The notes under the pieces are model-generated. The model was not told the DNA's origin. It worked only from the letters and a program-made list of their open reading frames with translations, and did no database searches. Made by a program: the position numbers and the translations under genes. Below, piece by piece: positions 41,815 through 49,726 of a stretch of 52,853 nucleotides of DNA; position 1 is the stretch's first letter, and every line of letters begins with the position of its first letter. The stretch comes from an uncultured Lachnoclostridium sp. (GTDB lineage Bacteria; Bacillota; Clostridia; Lachnospirales; Lachnospiraceae): assembly GCA_946415315.1 (NCBI GenBank), contig CAMKRZ010000023.1, positions 1-52,853 of the forward strand, in the 5' to 3' direction.

Positions 41815-42894
41815 ATGAACGAGCTTGATTTGTTTGCGGCATTCACGGATGTGGATGATCGATTTGTTCTGGAAGCGATGGAGTTGGAAGAACGGGCGCC
41901 AAAGAGACTGGTTATACTCCGGGCGGCTGTGGCGGCAGCGGCAATCCTTTTAATCGCGGTTGCCGGGATTGTGACCGGCGGGTTGCTGAAGAAGGAAACA
42001 TCGACCGGAAAGAGCGGCGAGCCTGTGAAGGAAAAGGCGATAACGACAATACGTTGGACGGATTTGCCGAACTACGAAAAATACTCGGAGCTTGTATACG
42101 ACGGAAATCGGTATTTCGGGTCGGCCGGCACATGCAATGAGGCGGTTGGCAGGTGTCTCGGGAATTATGCAGTGATTGGACTGGATTACGGCGAGAAGAG
42201 CGCTGACTCCGATGTGAAATCATCGGAGAAGGAGAAGAAGGAAGAGTTCCCTGCCGGGACGTGGAACACGGTTGAAAATCGGGAAGTGCCGACGGAGGTG
42301 CTTCGGGAAATCAAAGTTGATGTTTATGAGATAGTGGATGTGGATCCTTCGTTTGCGATAGCGGTGAAGTTCCCGGATGAGGACCGGTACTGCGTGTATG
42401 GAAACAATCTGTTTGAGGTGCAAACCTATTCGGAGTTTGCTGAGGGAACGCAGTTGCTGAAGTATACTGATTTACGAGAGATTAGATTGTATACGGAAAA
42501 CGGTTCGAAGGTCGTTTCCGAAAAATATGACACGATTCAAGAGCTTCTTTCCGACTTGTTCGTGTCAGATAAAATCCCTGCGTTTGCGCCGTGGGAACTA
42601 CCGACAGAATTCGGTGGTGATGCATACAAGTCCGGAGATATGATTCAGGCAGATTCGAACTTTGGGACAACGACAGTACCAATCGTGTCGGCGGAGGTTG
42701 CGGAGTTTTTGCAGGACAAGGAACTCGGCAAGCCATGTGTTGAACTTTCGGTTGACTATCGCCTGCTTGGGCAGCAGAATGTTGTGATCATGGTGTACAA
42801 CGGGGGTTTTGTAACAACCAACATCGGATGGACCGGGAGAACATTCTATGTCGGACCGGAATGCGTGGAGACAATTATTCAGAAAATGAAGTAA
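41815..42894 (+). CDS. Membrane protein paired with ECF sigma 1, likely anti-sigma
   Basis: 359 residues: a 33-residue cytoplasmic N-terminus (FTDVDDRFVLEAMELEERAP), one membrane segment (about 34-56) and a 300-residue outer domain rich in Tyr, Glu and Lys. The topology and its place directly after the sigma gene suggest an anti-sigma factor, with the N-terminal tail binding sigma inside the cell. I recognise no ZAS or RsgI motif, and the outer domain matches no family I know. The ATG at 41815 has AAAGGA 8 nt upstream. The ATG at 41806 is too close to that site, and the frame back to 41716 lies inside the sigma gene. A strong terminator follows. Confidence 0.75.
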   Translation: MNELDLFAAFTDVDDRFVLEAMELEERAPKRLVILRAAVAAAAILLIAVAGIVTGGLLKKETSTGKSGEPVKEKAITTIRWTDLPNYEKYSELVYDGNRYFGSAGTCNEAVGRCLGNYAVIGLDYGEKSADSDVKSSEKEKKEEFPAGTWNTVENREVPTEVLREIKVDVYEIVDVDPSFAIAVKFPDEDRYCVYGNNLFEVQTYSEFAEGTQLLKYTDLREIRLYTENGSKVVSEKYDTIQELLSDLFVSDKIPAFAPWELPTEFGGDAYKSGDMIQADSNFGTTTVPIVSAEVAEFLQDKELGKPCVELSVDYRLLGQQNVVIMVYNGGFVTTNIGWTGRTFYVGPECVETIIQKMK

Positions 42895-42901
42895 GACGGT
42901 G

Positions 42902-42931
42902 GGAGCGGTCGCTGAGGCGGCCGCTCCTTTG
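42902..42931 (+). terminator. Terminator of sigma module 1
   Basis: An 11-bp stem (42902-42912 with 42917-42927, one G-U) and a TGAG loop, then TTT. It shares GGAGCGGTCGCTGAGGCG with the terminator of module 2 at 44641. Confidence 0.85.
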
Positions 42932-42994
42932 GTAGCATTTGAGCATTTAGCATATGATCCGGTGGCAAAGAACAATGATAGCGTTGTGTCAAAA

Positions 42995-43023
42995 TTTACA
43001 AAAATTAACAAAACGCGTATAAT
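42995..43023 (+). promoter_or_regulatory. Promoter of sigma module 2
   Basis: TTTACA, 17 bp, TATAAT. It gives a leader of about 220 nt, long for this window. Confidence 0.7.
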
Positions 43024-43106
43024 TGGGATGCACTTCAACAGAGCTCGTACAATAAGAAATGTGAAGATCGGGAAGAGCATATGAATTGCCCTTCCTTTTC
43101 AAATCA

Positions 43107-43133
43107 CTTGAGGTCAAAAAAACTGACTTCAAG
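43107..43133 (+). other. Hairpin in the long leader of sigma module 2
   Basis: CTTGAGGTCA (43107-43116) and TGACTTCAAG (43124-43133) form a 10-bp stem with one G-U and a 7-nt A-rich loop, followed by TTGGGGG rather than a T-run. Just upstream, an 18-codon ORF (MHFNRARTIRNVKIGKSI, 43028-43084) lies in the leader, without a clear ribosome-binding site. I see no known riboswitch in 42932-43249. Confidence 0.5.
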
Positions 43134-43249
43134 TTGGGGGAAAACAATAATCGAAAAAAGAGGCTATTTTTCATCCGGACTGACTACTAAGGGATGAAAG
43201 AAGATATCACGAGAATGCTTCGCCCCGGTTGCGAAAGGAGGTGTTTCGG

Positions 43250-43804
43250 ATGGATAACGGTGCAAGTAGCTACCACCGTTTCCTTGAGGGTGACAGGGAT
43301 GGTTTTGCACAGATCGTTTATGATTACTATGACGGACTTGTTCTCTATCTGAACACATGGCTGAACAACCTCCATGATGCGGAGGACATGGCACAGGAAA
43401 CACTGGTGGTGCTGGTGTCGAAGAAACCGGAGTTCGGAGGGAAGTCCTCATTTAAGACGTGGCTTTACGGGATTGGGCGGAATGTTACGGTCGCCTATCT
43501 CAGAAAAAACCATAGGATTGTTGCGGCCTCGCCGGAAGACCTGACACTTCTGTCGGAACTGGAGCAGAAAGAGGCAGGGGATTATTTTGCGGACGAGGAA
43601 AAACAAACACTGCACAGATGCCTGATGCGGTTGAAGCACGAGTACCGTCGAGTGCTGTGGCTCAAATACTTTGAGGATATGTCTTCGGCAGAGATTGCAA
43701 CGGCAATGGGAAAATCGATGTTCAGTGTCAATCACCTTGTGAAGCGCGGCAAGAAGGCGCTGAGGGAAGAGATGGACAGGGAGGGATACCATGCGAGATC
43801 ATGA
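43250..43804 (+). CDS. ECF sigma factor (module 2)
   Basis: 184 residues. Region 2 is at about 8-85 (FLEGDRDGFAQIVYDYYDGL, LHDAEDMAQETLVVLVSKKP, SFKTWLYGIGRNVTVAYLRK). Region 4 is at about 125-180 (LKHEYRRVLWLKYFEDMSSA, MGKSMFSVNHLVKRGKKALR). This is the SigV/SigW-like ECF layout and is only distantly related to the sigma factor of module 1. The ATG at 43250 has a strong AAAGGAGGTG at 43234-43243. The membrane-protein gene overlaps its end by 14 bp, indicating translational coupling. Confidence 0.93.
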   Translation: MDNGASSYHRFLEGDRDGFAQIVYDYYDGLVLYLNTWLNNLHDAEDMAQETLVVLVSKKPEFGGKSSFKTWLYGIGRNVTVAYLRKNHRIVAASPEDLTLLSELEQKEAGDYFADEEKQTLHRCLMRLKHEYRRVLWLKYFEDMSSAEIATAMGKSMFSVNHLVKRGKKALREEMDREGYHARS

Positions 43805-44612
43805 TGAAGTTATAAAGTATGTCCTGCAAAGAGCGGAGGAAATTAAGAGAGAAGAGGAAAACGGGACTGCCGGGGCGGGAAATGAGAACAATCCGACAAC
43901 GGCGAAACCGTCAGGGATATTGTCGGGGAAATGGTTCAAGGGAATTACCGTTGTCGCAAGTTGTTGCGTTTTGGTCGGAGTAGCTTGGTTTGCTGCCTCC
44001 AAGCTGGGAGGCAATAAGAAGCCCGTTGACAACCCGGCGGGAACAACGACGACGCCTTCGGGAATAGCCACCGTGCCTTCTGAGACACCTACTGCAGTAC
44101 CGTCGATGACACCTACCATAAGTGAAGAGCCGCATGGCGGAAAACCGATTGATGGATGGTATGTGACATGTGAAAACGAGATGGAGCAAGAATACAACCA
44201 CGGCGAGGTTATCGAAAAACGGTACACAATTATCAGCATGATTGAGTTGTGCGGTTGTGAGGTTGTTGTCGGAAAGCGAGAGGGGGTGGAGGTTGTTTCA
44301 ATCGATACAGCTCCAGGCAGTACTGGTTATGCATGGAGTTTTGCGTGGAACATTACGGTACGGCTTCGTGTAAATGATGCGGTTGATCCCGGCAGTATGG
44401 AGTTTTCCATAAACCCCACGTTTAAGGATCCAGGGCAGGCGGAGCAGGTTGGCGCGGGAATGAACCTGAAGCAAATCATATATGCATGCAACTTCGGGCA
44501 GAAGGATTACGTGTGTCTGAATTATATTGACGGGTTGTATGATTACTCGGAGAAGGTTCGGCAATACATAGATGACCTGAATCGGCAGGGAGAATCGGTT
44601 GAATATCACTGA
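43791..44612 (+). CDS. Membrane protein paired with ECF sigma 2, likely anti-sigma
   Basis: 273 residues. A charged N-terminal cytoplasmic stretch (about 1-45; VIKYVLQRAEEIKREEENG) precedes one membrane segment (about 48-69), then a Thr/Pro/Ser linker (about 80-112) and an outer domain of about 160 residues with five or so cysteines (VTCENEMEQE, IELCGCEVVV, IYACNFGQ). The outer part contains SIDTAPGSTGYAWSFAWNIT, a pattern like inhibitor-type beta-sandwiches ('G.TGY.W'), but no firm family call is possible. Its start overlaps the sigma gene by 14 bp. Position and topology point to the cognate anti-sigma factor. Confidence 0.75.
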   Translation: MRDHDEVIKYVLQRAEEIKREEENGTAGAGNENNPTTAKPSGILSGKWFKGITVVASCCVLVGVAWFAASKLGGNKKPVDNPAGTTTTPSGIATVPSETPTAVPSMTPTISEEPHGGKPIDGWYVTCENEMEQEYNHGEVIEKRYTIISMIELCGCEVVVGKREGVEVVSIDTAPGSTGYAWSFAWNITVRLRVNDAVDPGSMEFSINPTFKDPGQAEQVGAGMNLKQIIYACNFGQKDYVCLNYIDGLYDYSEKVRQYIDDLNRQGESVEYH

Positions 44613-44643
44613 AACGGAGACACCGGACTTGATATGTGCAGGA

Positions 44644-44668
44644 GCGGTCGCTGAGGCGACCGCCTTTT
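44644..44668 (+). terminator. Terminator of sigma module 2
   Basis: An 8-bp perfect GC stem (44644-44651 with 44656-44663) and a TGAG loop, then CTTTTGCGTTTT. It is closely related in sequence to the terminator at 42902. Confidence 0.85.
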
Positions 44669-44713
44669 GCGTTTTGAGGAGATGTAATTCAGGCAAGGGA
44701 ATCAATCGTCCGA

Positions 44714-44743
44714 TTGTAAAAACCGAAGGTTTTGTGGTAAACT
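44714..44743 (+). promoter_or_regulatory. Promoter of the kinase-MBL unit
   Basis: TTGTAA, 18 bp, TAAACT. Confidence 0.6.
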
Positions 44744-44824
44744 GAGGCTCGGAAGCTGTGATGCTGTGCTGTGGGGGGACATGGTCGGCACGAAAAAGAG
44801 TAACAGCAGAACGAGGATTGAACA

Positions 44825-46201
44825 ATGAACGACAAGATAAGCAAACTAATGAAGCGCTGCGGGCTCGGCGAGGTTACGGAGGAGATCACGCCCGTGTCCG
44901 GCGGGCTGATGCACCGCATGTACAAGGTGCAGACAAGCAGCGGCATCTATGCCGTCAAATGCCTGAACCCGGAGATCATGAAGCGCCCGACCGCACGCGA
45001 GAACTACGCGGTTGCGGAGGCGCTCGAGGCGCGGCTTGAGGAAGCGCGCATTCCGATGGTGGCGGCGATGACGATCAAGGGTCGGAAAATGCAGGAGCTC
45101 GACGGGGAGTTTTTCTACATTTTCCGCTGGCAGAAGGGGAAGATCACCGATGCGAACGCCGTGACGGCGGAGCAGTGCCGCAAAGCCGGCGAGCTTCTCG
45201 GGAAGATCCACGCGATCGACTCGAAGACGACGGAGAAGGATGAGCCCGAACGAAGCGAGATTGATTTTGCGAAATATGCGCGGATGGCGCAGGAGGCGGG
45301 AAGCCCGGTGGCAGAGCTTCTTTCGGAGAGCAAGGAGCTGCTTGCGGCGGCGCAGAAGCGCTTGAACGAGGCGCGGGAGGCGCTCCCGGCGATCGTGAGC
45401 ATCTGTGACGATGATATGGATCCGAAAAATGTGATGTGGTTCCGGGGCAAGCCTTACGTCATCGACCTGGAGTGCCTTGCGTACGGCAATCCGGTCGGGG
45501 CGTTTGTTGACCTTGCGCTGCAGTGGTCGGGCATGGTGAACGGAGCTTACAGGAAAGAGAATCTGGTCGCATTTTACGAAGGATACCGAAGCGCGTACGA
45601 CAACGGTTTTCTCGCGTACGACGCGCTGTACGGGATCGCGTACACGTGGGTCGAGTGGCTCGAGTACAACATCCGCCGTGCGCTTGGCATAGAGGGTAGC
45701 GGTGAGGACGAGCGGCAACTCGGCGAGTGGGAAGTAAGGAACACCGTCGCGCGGATCAAGGCGCTCGGCGAGGTCGAGGGGGAGATCTGCGGGACGCTTC
45801 GGGAGCTGCGGGTCCGCGAGATGGAGGGCGTCTTCGATAAGGCGATCGCGCTGATGAGGGCGGTCGAGGATACGACGGCATATGCGGAGAAGGAATGTGG
45901 CGGAAATGTCGCCGGCTTGAATTCGAGTGCCGATGATTCTGCGGCAGAGAAGGCGAAGGTCACTCGTACTGATAGCTTCACGGCGGCGAAAGCGAGGGCA
46001 ACGCGCGCCGTGAAGAAATTGCGTCGGGAGCTTCAGGAGACGATCGGCAAGCTCGAAGCATACTACGAAAGCCCACTGTGGAAGGCGGATTTTGCGGCCG
46101 ACGAGGAAGGCCGGTTCCCCGTGGGAATGAAGCGCGGCGTGCTCTCCGAGGACGGCGTGTATGATCTGCTGGAGGAGTATGCGGAGCTGGATGAGGAGTG
46201 A
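44825..46201 (+). CDS. APH/choline-kinase-fold phosphotransferase
   Basis: 458 residues. The N-terminal kinase-like domain has GGLMHRMYKVQTSSGIYAVK (nucleotide loop and Lys). The catalytic loop D195-D-D-M-D-P-K-N202 stands where APH enzymes have HGDLHPGN, so the base D197 and N202 are kept and the two histidines are Asp. The metal-binding Asp is D214 in VIDLECLAYG. Family members phosphorylate antibiotics, choline, homoserine or fructosamines; nothing here fixes the substrate. Residues 340-458 form an extra charged helical tail (KARATRAVKKLRRELQETIG). A weak GAGG precedes the ATG. The MBL hydrolase gene starts 24 bp downstream, so the two are probably co-transcribed. Confidence 0.8.
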   Translation: MNDKISKLMKRCGLGEVTEEITPVSGGLMHRMYKVQTSSGIYAVKCLNPEIMKRPTARENYAVAEALEARLEEARIPMVAAMTIKGRKMQELDGEFFYIFRWQKGKITDANAVTAEQCRKAGELLGKIHAIDSKTTEKDEPERSEIDFAKYARMAQEAGSPVAELLSESKELLAAAQKRLNEAREALPAIVSICDDDMDPKNVMWFRGKPYVIDLECLAYGNPVGAFVDLALQWSGMVNGAYRKENLVAFYEGYRSAYDNGFLAYDALYGIAYTWVEWLEYNIRRALGIEGSGEDERQLGEWEVRNTVARIKALGEVEGEICGTLRELRVREMEGVFDKAIALMRAVEDTTAYAEKECGGNVAGLNSSADDSAAEKAKVTRTDSFTAAKARATRAVKKLRRELQETIGKLEAYYESPLWKADFAADEEGRFPVGMKRGVLSEDGVYDLLEEYAELDEE

Positions 46202-46225
46202 CATCGGCCGTAAAGGGTGACAGAG

Positions 46226-47092
46226 ATGATTTATGAACTACACTACGCTTCTACGAACACGTATCTGATCGAGGGCACGCGGGGAAGACTTCTGTTTGAC
46301 ACCGGATGGGCGGGGACGTACGAGGCGTTCTGCCGGGCGATGGGCGAGCTGCGGATCCCGGTGCAGTCGATCGATTACATCGTGATCTCGCACTATCATC
46401 CGGACCATATGGGCATCGCGCAGGAGATTGCCGACCGGGGCGCCGTGATCGCGGCGGTGGACGTGCAACGGTCGTACATTCACGCGGCCGACGACGTGTT
46501 TGCGAAGGATGCGAAGGTGCATTTTCAGCCGATCGACGATACGAAAATACGGTGGATCACACCCGGGGAAAGCCGGGAGTTCCTGGCGGAGCTCGGGATC
46601 GACGGCGAGATCATCGCGACGCCCGGGCACAGCGAGGACAGCATCACGCTGGCGCTTGATGACGGAAGTCTGTTCGTGGGGGACCTGAATCCCCTGTATG
46701 AGCTTGAGCTCCACAAAGGGACGACGATCGCGGAGAGCTGGAGCAAACTGCTTGCGAGGAAGCCGCGGACCGTGTACTACGGGCACGCGAAGACAGCGGT
46801 TCTTCGTGAGGAGAAACAGGGAATCGGCGGCGGGAATCAAAATTCCGGCGTTACGGGCAACGGTAATACAACAGCCAAAACGACAGTGAATGAACAACTT
46901 TCCCCGACCGACCGCTACATCCTTGTCGCCGCCATCATGAAGGGGATCGACAAGGGCTGGGACATTGCAAAGATCCGCAGGAAGACCGGCGCCGATGAAG
47001 GCTTCATCGAGGATGTTATGCGCATGTATCTGACGCATCAAAACGTCGGGGTGCAGGGGATCCTGGACCGGATCGAGATCAAGAACAAGTAG
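46226..47092 (+). CDS. MBL-fold metallo-hydrolase
   Basis: 288 residues. The metal site is complete: H56-Y-H58-P-D60-H61, H135 in TPGHSEDS, D153 in FVGDL and H187 in YYGHAK. The core (about 1-200) fits the hydroxyacylglutathione hydrolase/glyoxalase II-like group. The C-terminal extension (about 205-288) after a Gly/Asn/Thr linker is a small helical domain (LVAAIMKGIDKGWDIAKIRR) that looks like a helix-turn-helix or protein-contact module, which is unusual for this family. The substrate is unknown. The ATG at 46226 has AGGGTG 6 nt upstream; GTG at 46217 is the alternative start, within that site. It follows the kinase gene in the same unit. Confidence 0.88.
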   Translation: MIYELHYASTNTYLIEGTRGRLLFDTGWAGTYEAFCRAMGELRIPVQSIDYIVISHYHPDHMGIAQEIADRGAVIAAVDVQRSYIHAADDVFAKDAKVHFQPIDDTKIRWITPGESREFLAELGIDGEIIATPGHSEDSITLALDDGSLFVGDLNPLYELELHKGTTIAESWSKLLARKPRTVYYGHAKTAVLREEKQGIGGGNQNSGVTGNGNTTAKTTVNEQLSPTDRYILVAAIMKGIDKGWDIAKIRRKTGADEGFIEDVMRMYLTHQNVGVQGILDRIEIKNK

Positions 47093-47102
47093 TAAGCAAA
47101 GC

Positions 47103-47132
47103 CTGTGTCTCCGAAGGGGGCACAGATCCTTT
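47103..47132 (+). terminator. Weak terminator after the MBL gene
   Basis: A 10-bp stem with two wobbles (47103-47112 with 47116-47125), then ATCCTTTATG. Confidence 0.5.
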
Positions 47133-47397
47133 ATGACCGCAGAAAATGCTGTTCTAGCATCCTCTGATATGTTACAATGTGTGGAGAAGTCACAGAAAGG
47201 CACGAGAGGGAATAAGAGCCTTGACAGATAACTTTTGGAATTACGATTCAGAGCGAGAGACAACTCGCAAGATACTTGAACAAGAAACTTTCAGTTTTAT
47301 GCTCTAACATAGGCAAGTAAATTTCAGTAAAACGTTGTAATGAATGTTGAGATTCTTGGTATAGAAAATAAAAGAATTATGCAATAAGGAGCGCGAC
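47133..47397. other. Intergenic stretch at the edge of the AT-rich region
   Basis: No firm gene. A 28-codon frame at 47221-47307 (TTG start; LTDNFWNYDSERETTRKILE then QETFSFML and TAA) looks protein-like and has GAGGGA upstream, so it may be a truncated gene start. Base composition turns clearly AT-richer from here on. Confidence 0.3.
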
Positions 47398-47850
47398 TTG
47401 AAACGTATTTTTTCATGGGAGCCATGGTTTTTCATATCCTTCGGATTGTTTCATATGCATAGGATATGGGCTTTGGTAGACAGGGAAACCTATGCTTCCT
47501 TTTGGATAGGAATCATGGAAAAGAAAGGCGCGCCGTATTTCCTGATAATGGGACTTCTAGCCGGTTTGTGCATCCTTGGCATCATTACTTTTGTACTTGA
47601 ACGGAAATCAAACTATTGCTGGCGTTGGATTTATCTTTTTGGCGGAGCATATGTCCTGTTTGATCTGTTTGCCATCGCGACTGGGTTGAGGGTATGGCAA
47701 GAGTTGCTGGCTGTTATGTTTGATACCGCTTCTCCGTATTGGGATTTTGTTTGGGGCTTTTTTATACTGCTTGGAACGGCGGTGTTTGTACTGGGACTTG
47801 TCTTGATGGTCAAGAGAAAAAGATATGTTCAACCGAGACATAAAGAATAA
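47398..47850 (+). CDS. Four-segment membrane protein of unknown function
   Basis: 150 residues with four hydrophobic segments: about 9-24, 46-65, 73-93 and 112-138. The tail is basic (KRKRYVQPRHKE). I recognise no family; DMSO-like aromatic residues (Trp, Tyr, Phe) are frequent at the membrane borders. The start is TTG at 47398, supported by AAGGAG at 47386-47391, and gives MKRIFSWEPW. No ATG lies near the beginning of the frame. It is followed after 20 bp by another gene in the same direction. Base composition is lower in GC than in the genes up to 47.1 kb. Confidence 0.6.
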   Translation: MKRIFSWEPWFFISFGLFHMHRIWALVDRETYASFWIGIMEKKGAPYFLIMGLLAGLCILGIITFVLERKSNYCWRWIYLFGGAYVLFDLFAIATGLRVWQELLAVMFDTASPYWDFVWGFFILLGTAVFVLGLVLMVKRKRYVQPRHKE

Positions 47851-47870
47851 AGATGTGAATGAGGTATCCG

Positions 47871-48524
47871 ATGGCTTCGTCGATGATTCACTACATAGTA
47901 TCGCGCTTGATTGCCGATGAGATCGGTGTTAAGGATCTCAACATGTTTCTTGTTGGGGCAGTACTTGCTCCAGATACGGGCAATAAGGAAGACGGTAGCT
48001 ACTGTAAACTGCATTGCATGGATATACGCAATGATGTCGCATTAAAGGGATTCAATTGGGCAGCGTTTGCCGGTGAGCACAAGGGTGCTATGAGTAATGA
48101 TTATTACAAGGGGTACTGTTGCCACATAATAATGGATGCATTGTGGTATCATGATGTAAGCGACAAGTATATCAGGCATCTCCCTGCGGAAATCAAGAAT
48201 GAAAGAATTCGGGCTATGCACAGTGATTACTGGCGGCTTAATCATTTACTGATAAAAGAATACAAAGTCCCGAGAAATCAGGTCAGTGTTGTTGATATAC
48301 CTGATGCCGGAATAGACAAAGAAAACTTATTGAGGATGGCGGATTGCTTTAAAAACCAATTGCAGGCGCCTGAATGTAACTTGGATGAGCTGGAAGTATT
48401 GACCTGGGATATTGTGACTGATTATGTGGAGAAGGCAGAGGAGCTCTGCCTGCAGGAAATGATGGCAGTAGCAGGTGGTTGCAATGGAATGAATCCGATG
48501 GACTTGTTTGTTGCGACGCAATAA
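47871..48524 (+). CDS. Zinc-dependent phospholipase C-like protein
   Basis: 217 residues from the ATG at 47871, chosen for GAGGT at 47861-47865; the ATG at 47859 has no proper site. The pattern SSMIHYIVSRLIADEIG, NMFLVGAVLAPDTGNK, YYKGYCCHIIMDALWYHDVS and HSDYWRLNHLLIKEY matches the His/Asp arrangement of the zinc-dependent phospholipase C/S1-P1-like fold common in clostridia (PF00882-type). There is no signal peptide, so unlike secreted phospholipase it appears cytoplasmic; the family name does not prove lipase activity. The window has two further small enzymes downstream, with short gaps. Confidence 0.65.
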   Translation: MASSMIHYIVSRLIADEIGVKDLNMFLVGAVLAPDTGNKEDGSYCKLHCMDIRNDVALKGFNWAAFAGEHKGAMSNDYYKGYCCHIIMDALWYHDVSDKYIRHLPAEIKNERIRAMHSDYWRLNHLLIKEYKVPRNQVSVVDIPDAGIDKENLLRMADCFKNQLQAPECNLDELEVLTWDIVTDYVEKAEELCLQEMMAVAGGCNGMNPMDLFVATQ

Positions 48525-48553
48525 AGACGAATAAAAGAAAGGCAGTTTAAGTT

Positions 48554-49084
48554 ATGGCAAAAGCACTTTTGGTTTTGGACATGCAGGAGGTCACCGTCGG
48601 AAAGGATCATGCAAAGTTCTTTTCGTATCCGGAGGATATCCTTGCGAAGGTTAACTCCGTTATCGAACAGAATGAGTGCAATCTCATTGTTTACATTCGT
48701 AATCTGATGAAGAACAATTTCATCAACAAACTGGCACCGGTGAAATGCTTTGCCGGAACGCGGGAAGCCGAACTTGCAGAAGGCCTTTTGATGAAATCGG
48801 AGTATATATTCGACAAATACAAAGGCGATGCATTTTCCGTTCCTGCCTTTGCAGCTTTCCTGAAGGAAAAGTCCGTAGATGAGGTGGAAATCATCGGTGT
48901 GGACGGCGGCGGATGCGTGTCGCTCACGGCACTCGGAGCAAGCACATCCGGGTATCGCGTCAGGTTGAACACGGCAGCAATCGGCACTATGTTCACGACG
49001 AAACGAGATAAGTATTACGCCAAACTGAAGGCTCTTGGAGCGGAGATTGTTGGGGGCTTAGATATTCCTATGATTCCGGTATAA
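48554..49084 (+). CDS. Isochorismatase-like cysteine hydrolase
   Basis: 176 residues. The catalytic triad of the isochorismatase/nicotinamidase fold is present as D9 (LLVLDMQ), a Lys at about 93 (SEYIFDKYKGDAF region) and C121 in GVDGGGCVSLTALGASTSGY (20 residues quoted). Substrates in this family range from isochorismate and nicotinamide to carbamoylsarcosine and are not predictable here. GAAAGG lies about 10 nt before the ATG. It probably shares a transcript with the phospholipase-like gene, 29 bp upstream. Confidence 0.85.
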   Translation: MAKALLVLDMQEVTVGKDHAKFFSYPEDILAKVNSVIEQNECNLIVYIRNLMKNNFINKLAPVKCFAGTREAELAEGLLMKSEYIFDKYKGDAFSVPAFAAFLKEKSVDEVEIIGVDGGGCVSLTALGASTSGYRVRLNTAAIGTMFTTKRDKYYAKLKALGAEIVGGLDIPMIPV

Positions 49085-49121
49085 GAAAACATTGGAATGA
49101 AGCCATATTTGGGAGAAAAAT

Positions 49122-49649
49122 ATGAATCTGAAACTGATCAAGCTGACAAAAGAATACGAAAAGCAATTGGAAGAGATGATTGAGGAATGGAAATCTGATA
49201 TTATCGCAAATAATACAAACCGTTCACCGTGGGTAATATTTAAGAATGATCCGCATGATTTTGATAATTATTTGAAAAATCTTGAAACAAAAGAAGAAAC
49301 TGACACATGGGTACCTGATTCGGTATTCTTTTTGCTTGATAGGGAAAGGAATATTCTGCTTGGAGCGGTGAATATACGTCATTGGCTTAAGGGGGAACTG
49401 TTGAGAACTGGGGGACATATAGGTGATGGTATAAGACCGAGCGAAAGAAGGAAAGGATATGCTACAGAAATGATACGGTTGGCATTACTCGAGTGTAAGA
49501 AGCTTGGCCTTGACAGAGTTCTAATGGTTTGCGAGAGGGATAATATCGGGTCGGCCAAGTCCATAATTAAAAATGGCGGTGCATTAGAGAATGAGATTAC
49601 GAATCCGGATGGATCTGTGGAACAACGATACTGGATTGAAATCAATTGA
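49122..49649 (+). CDS. GNAT N-acetyltransferase (first of three)
   Basis: 175 residues. The acetyl-CoA-binding region is IGDGIRPSERRKGYATEMIR (R/Q-x-x-G-x-G/A variant RRKGYA), followed by KKLGLDRVLMVCERDNIGSA and SIIKNGGALENE. This resembles the GNAT/YitI-like group in Firmicutes that modify small molecules or antibiotics. Substrate unknown. GGGAG lies about 7 nt before the ATG. The AT-rich composition sets it apart from genes in the first 47 kb. Confidence 0.88.
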   Translation: MNLKLIKLTKEYEKQLEEMIEEWKSDIIANNTNRSPWVIFKNDPHDFDNYLKNLETKEETDTWVPDSVFFLLDRERNILLGAVNIRHWLKGELLRTGGHIGDGIRPSERRKGYATEMIRLALLECKKLGLDRVLMVCERDNIGSAKSIIKNGGALENEITNPDGSVEQRYWIEIN

Positions 49650-49726
49650 CATTGTATGTTTTCGGCTAAGCCAATACTTGAGAAGAATTAACTTTCAGGA
49701 TATTCGATGATAGGGATGGATTAGTG

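Noticed and set aside
47221-47307. 28-codon ORF as a firm gene
   Set aside because: It starts with TTG, is very short and matches no family. Kept only as a note in the intergenic entry.
48068-48080. GGTGAGCACA in the phospholipase-like gene as a fourth copy of the hairpin loop
   Set aside because: Only 10 bases match, the CCC/GGG closing stem is absent, and it lies inside coding sequence.
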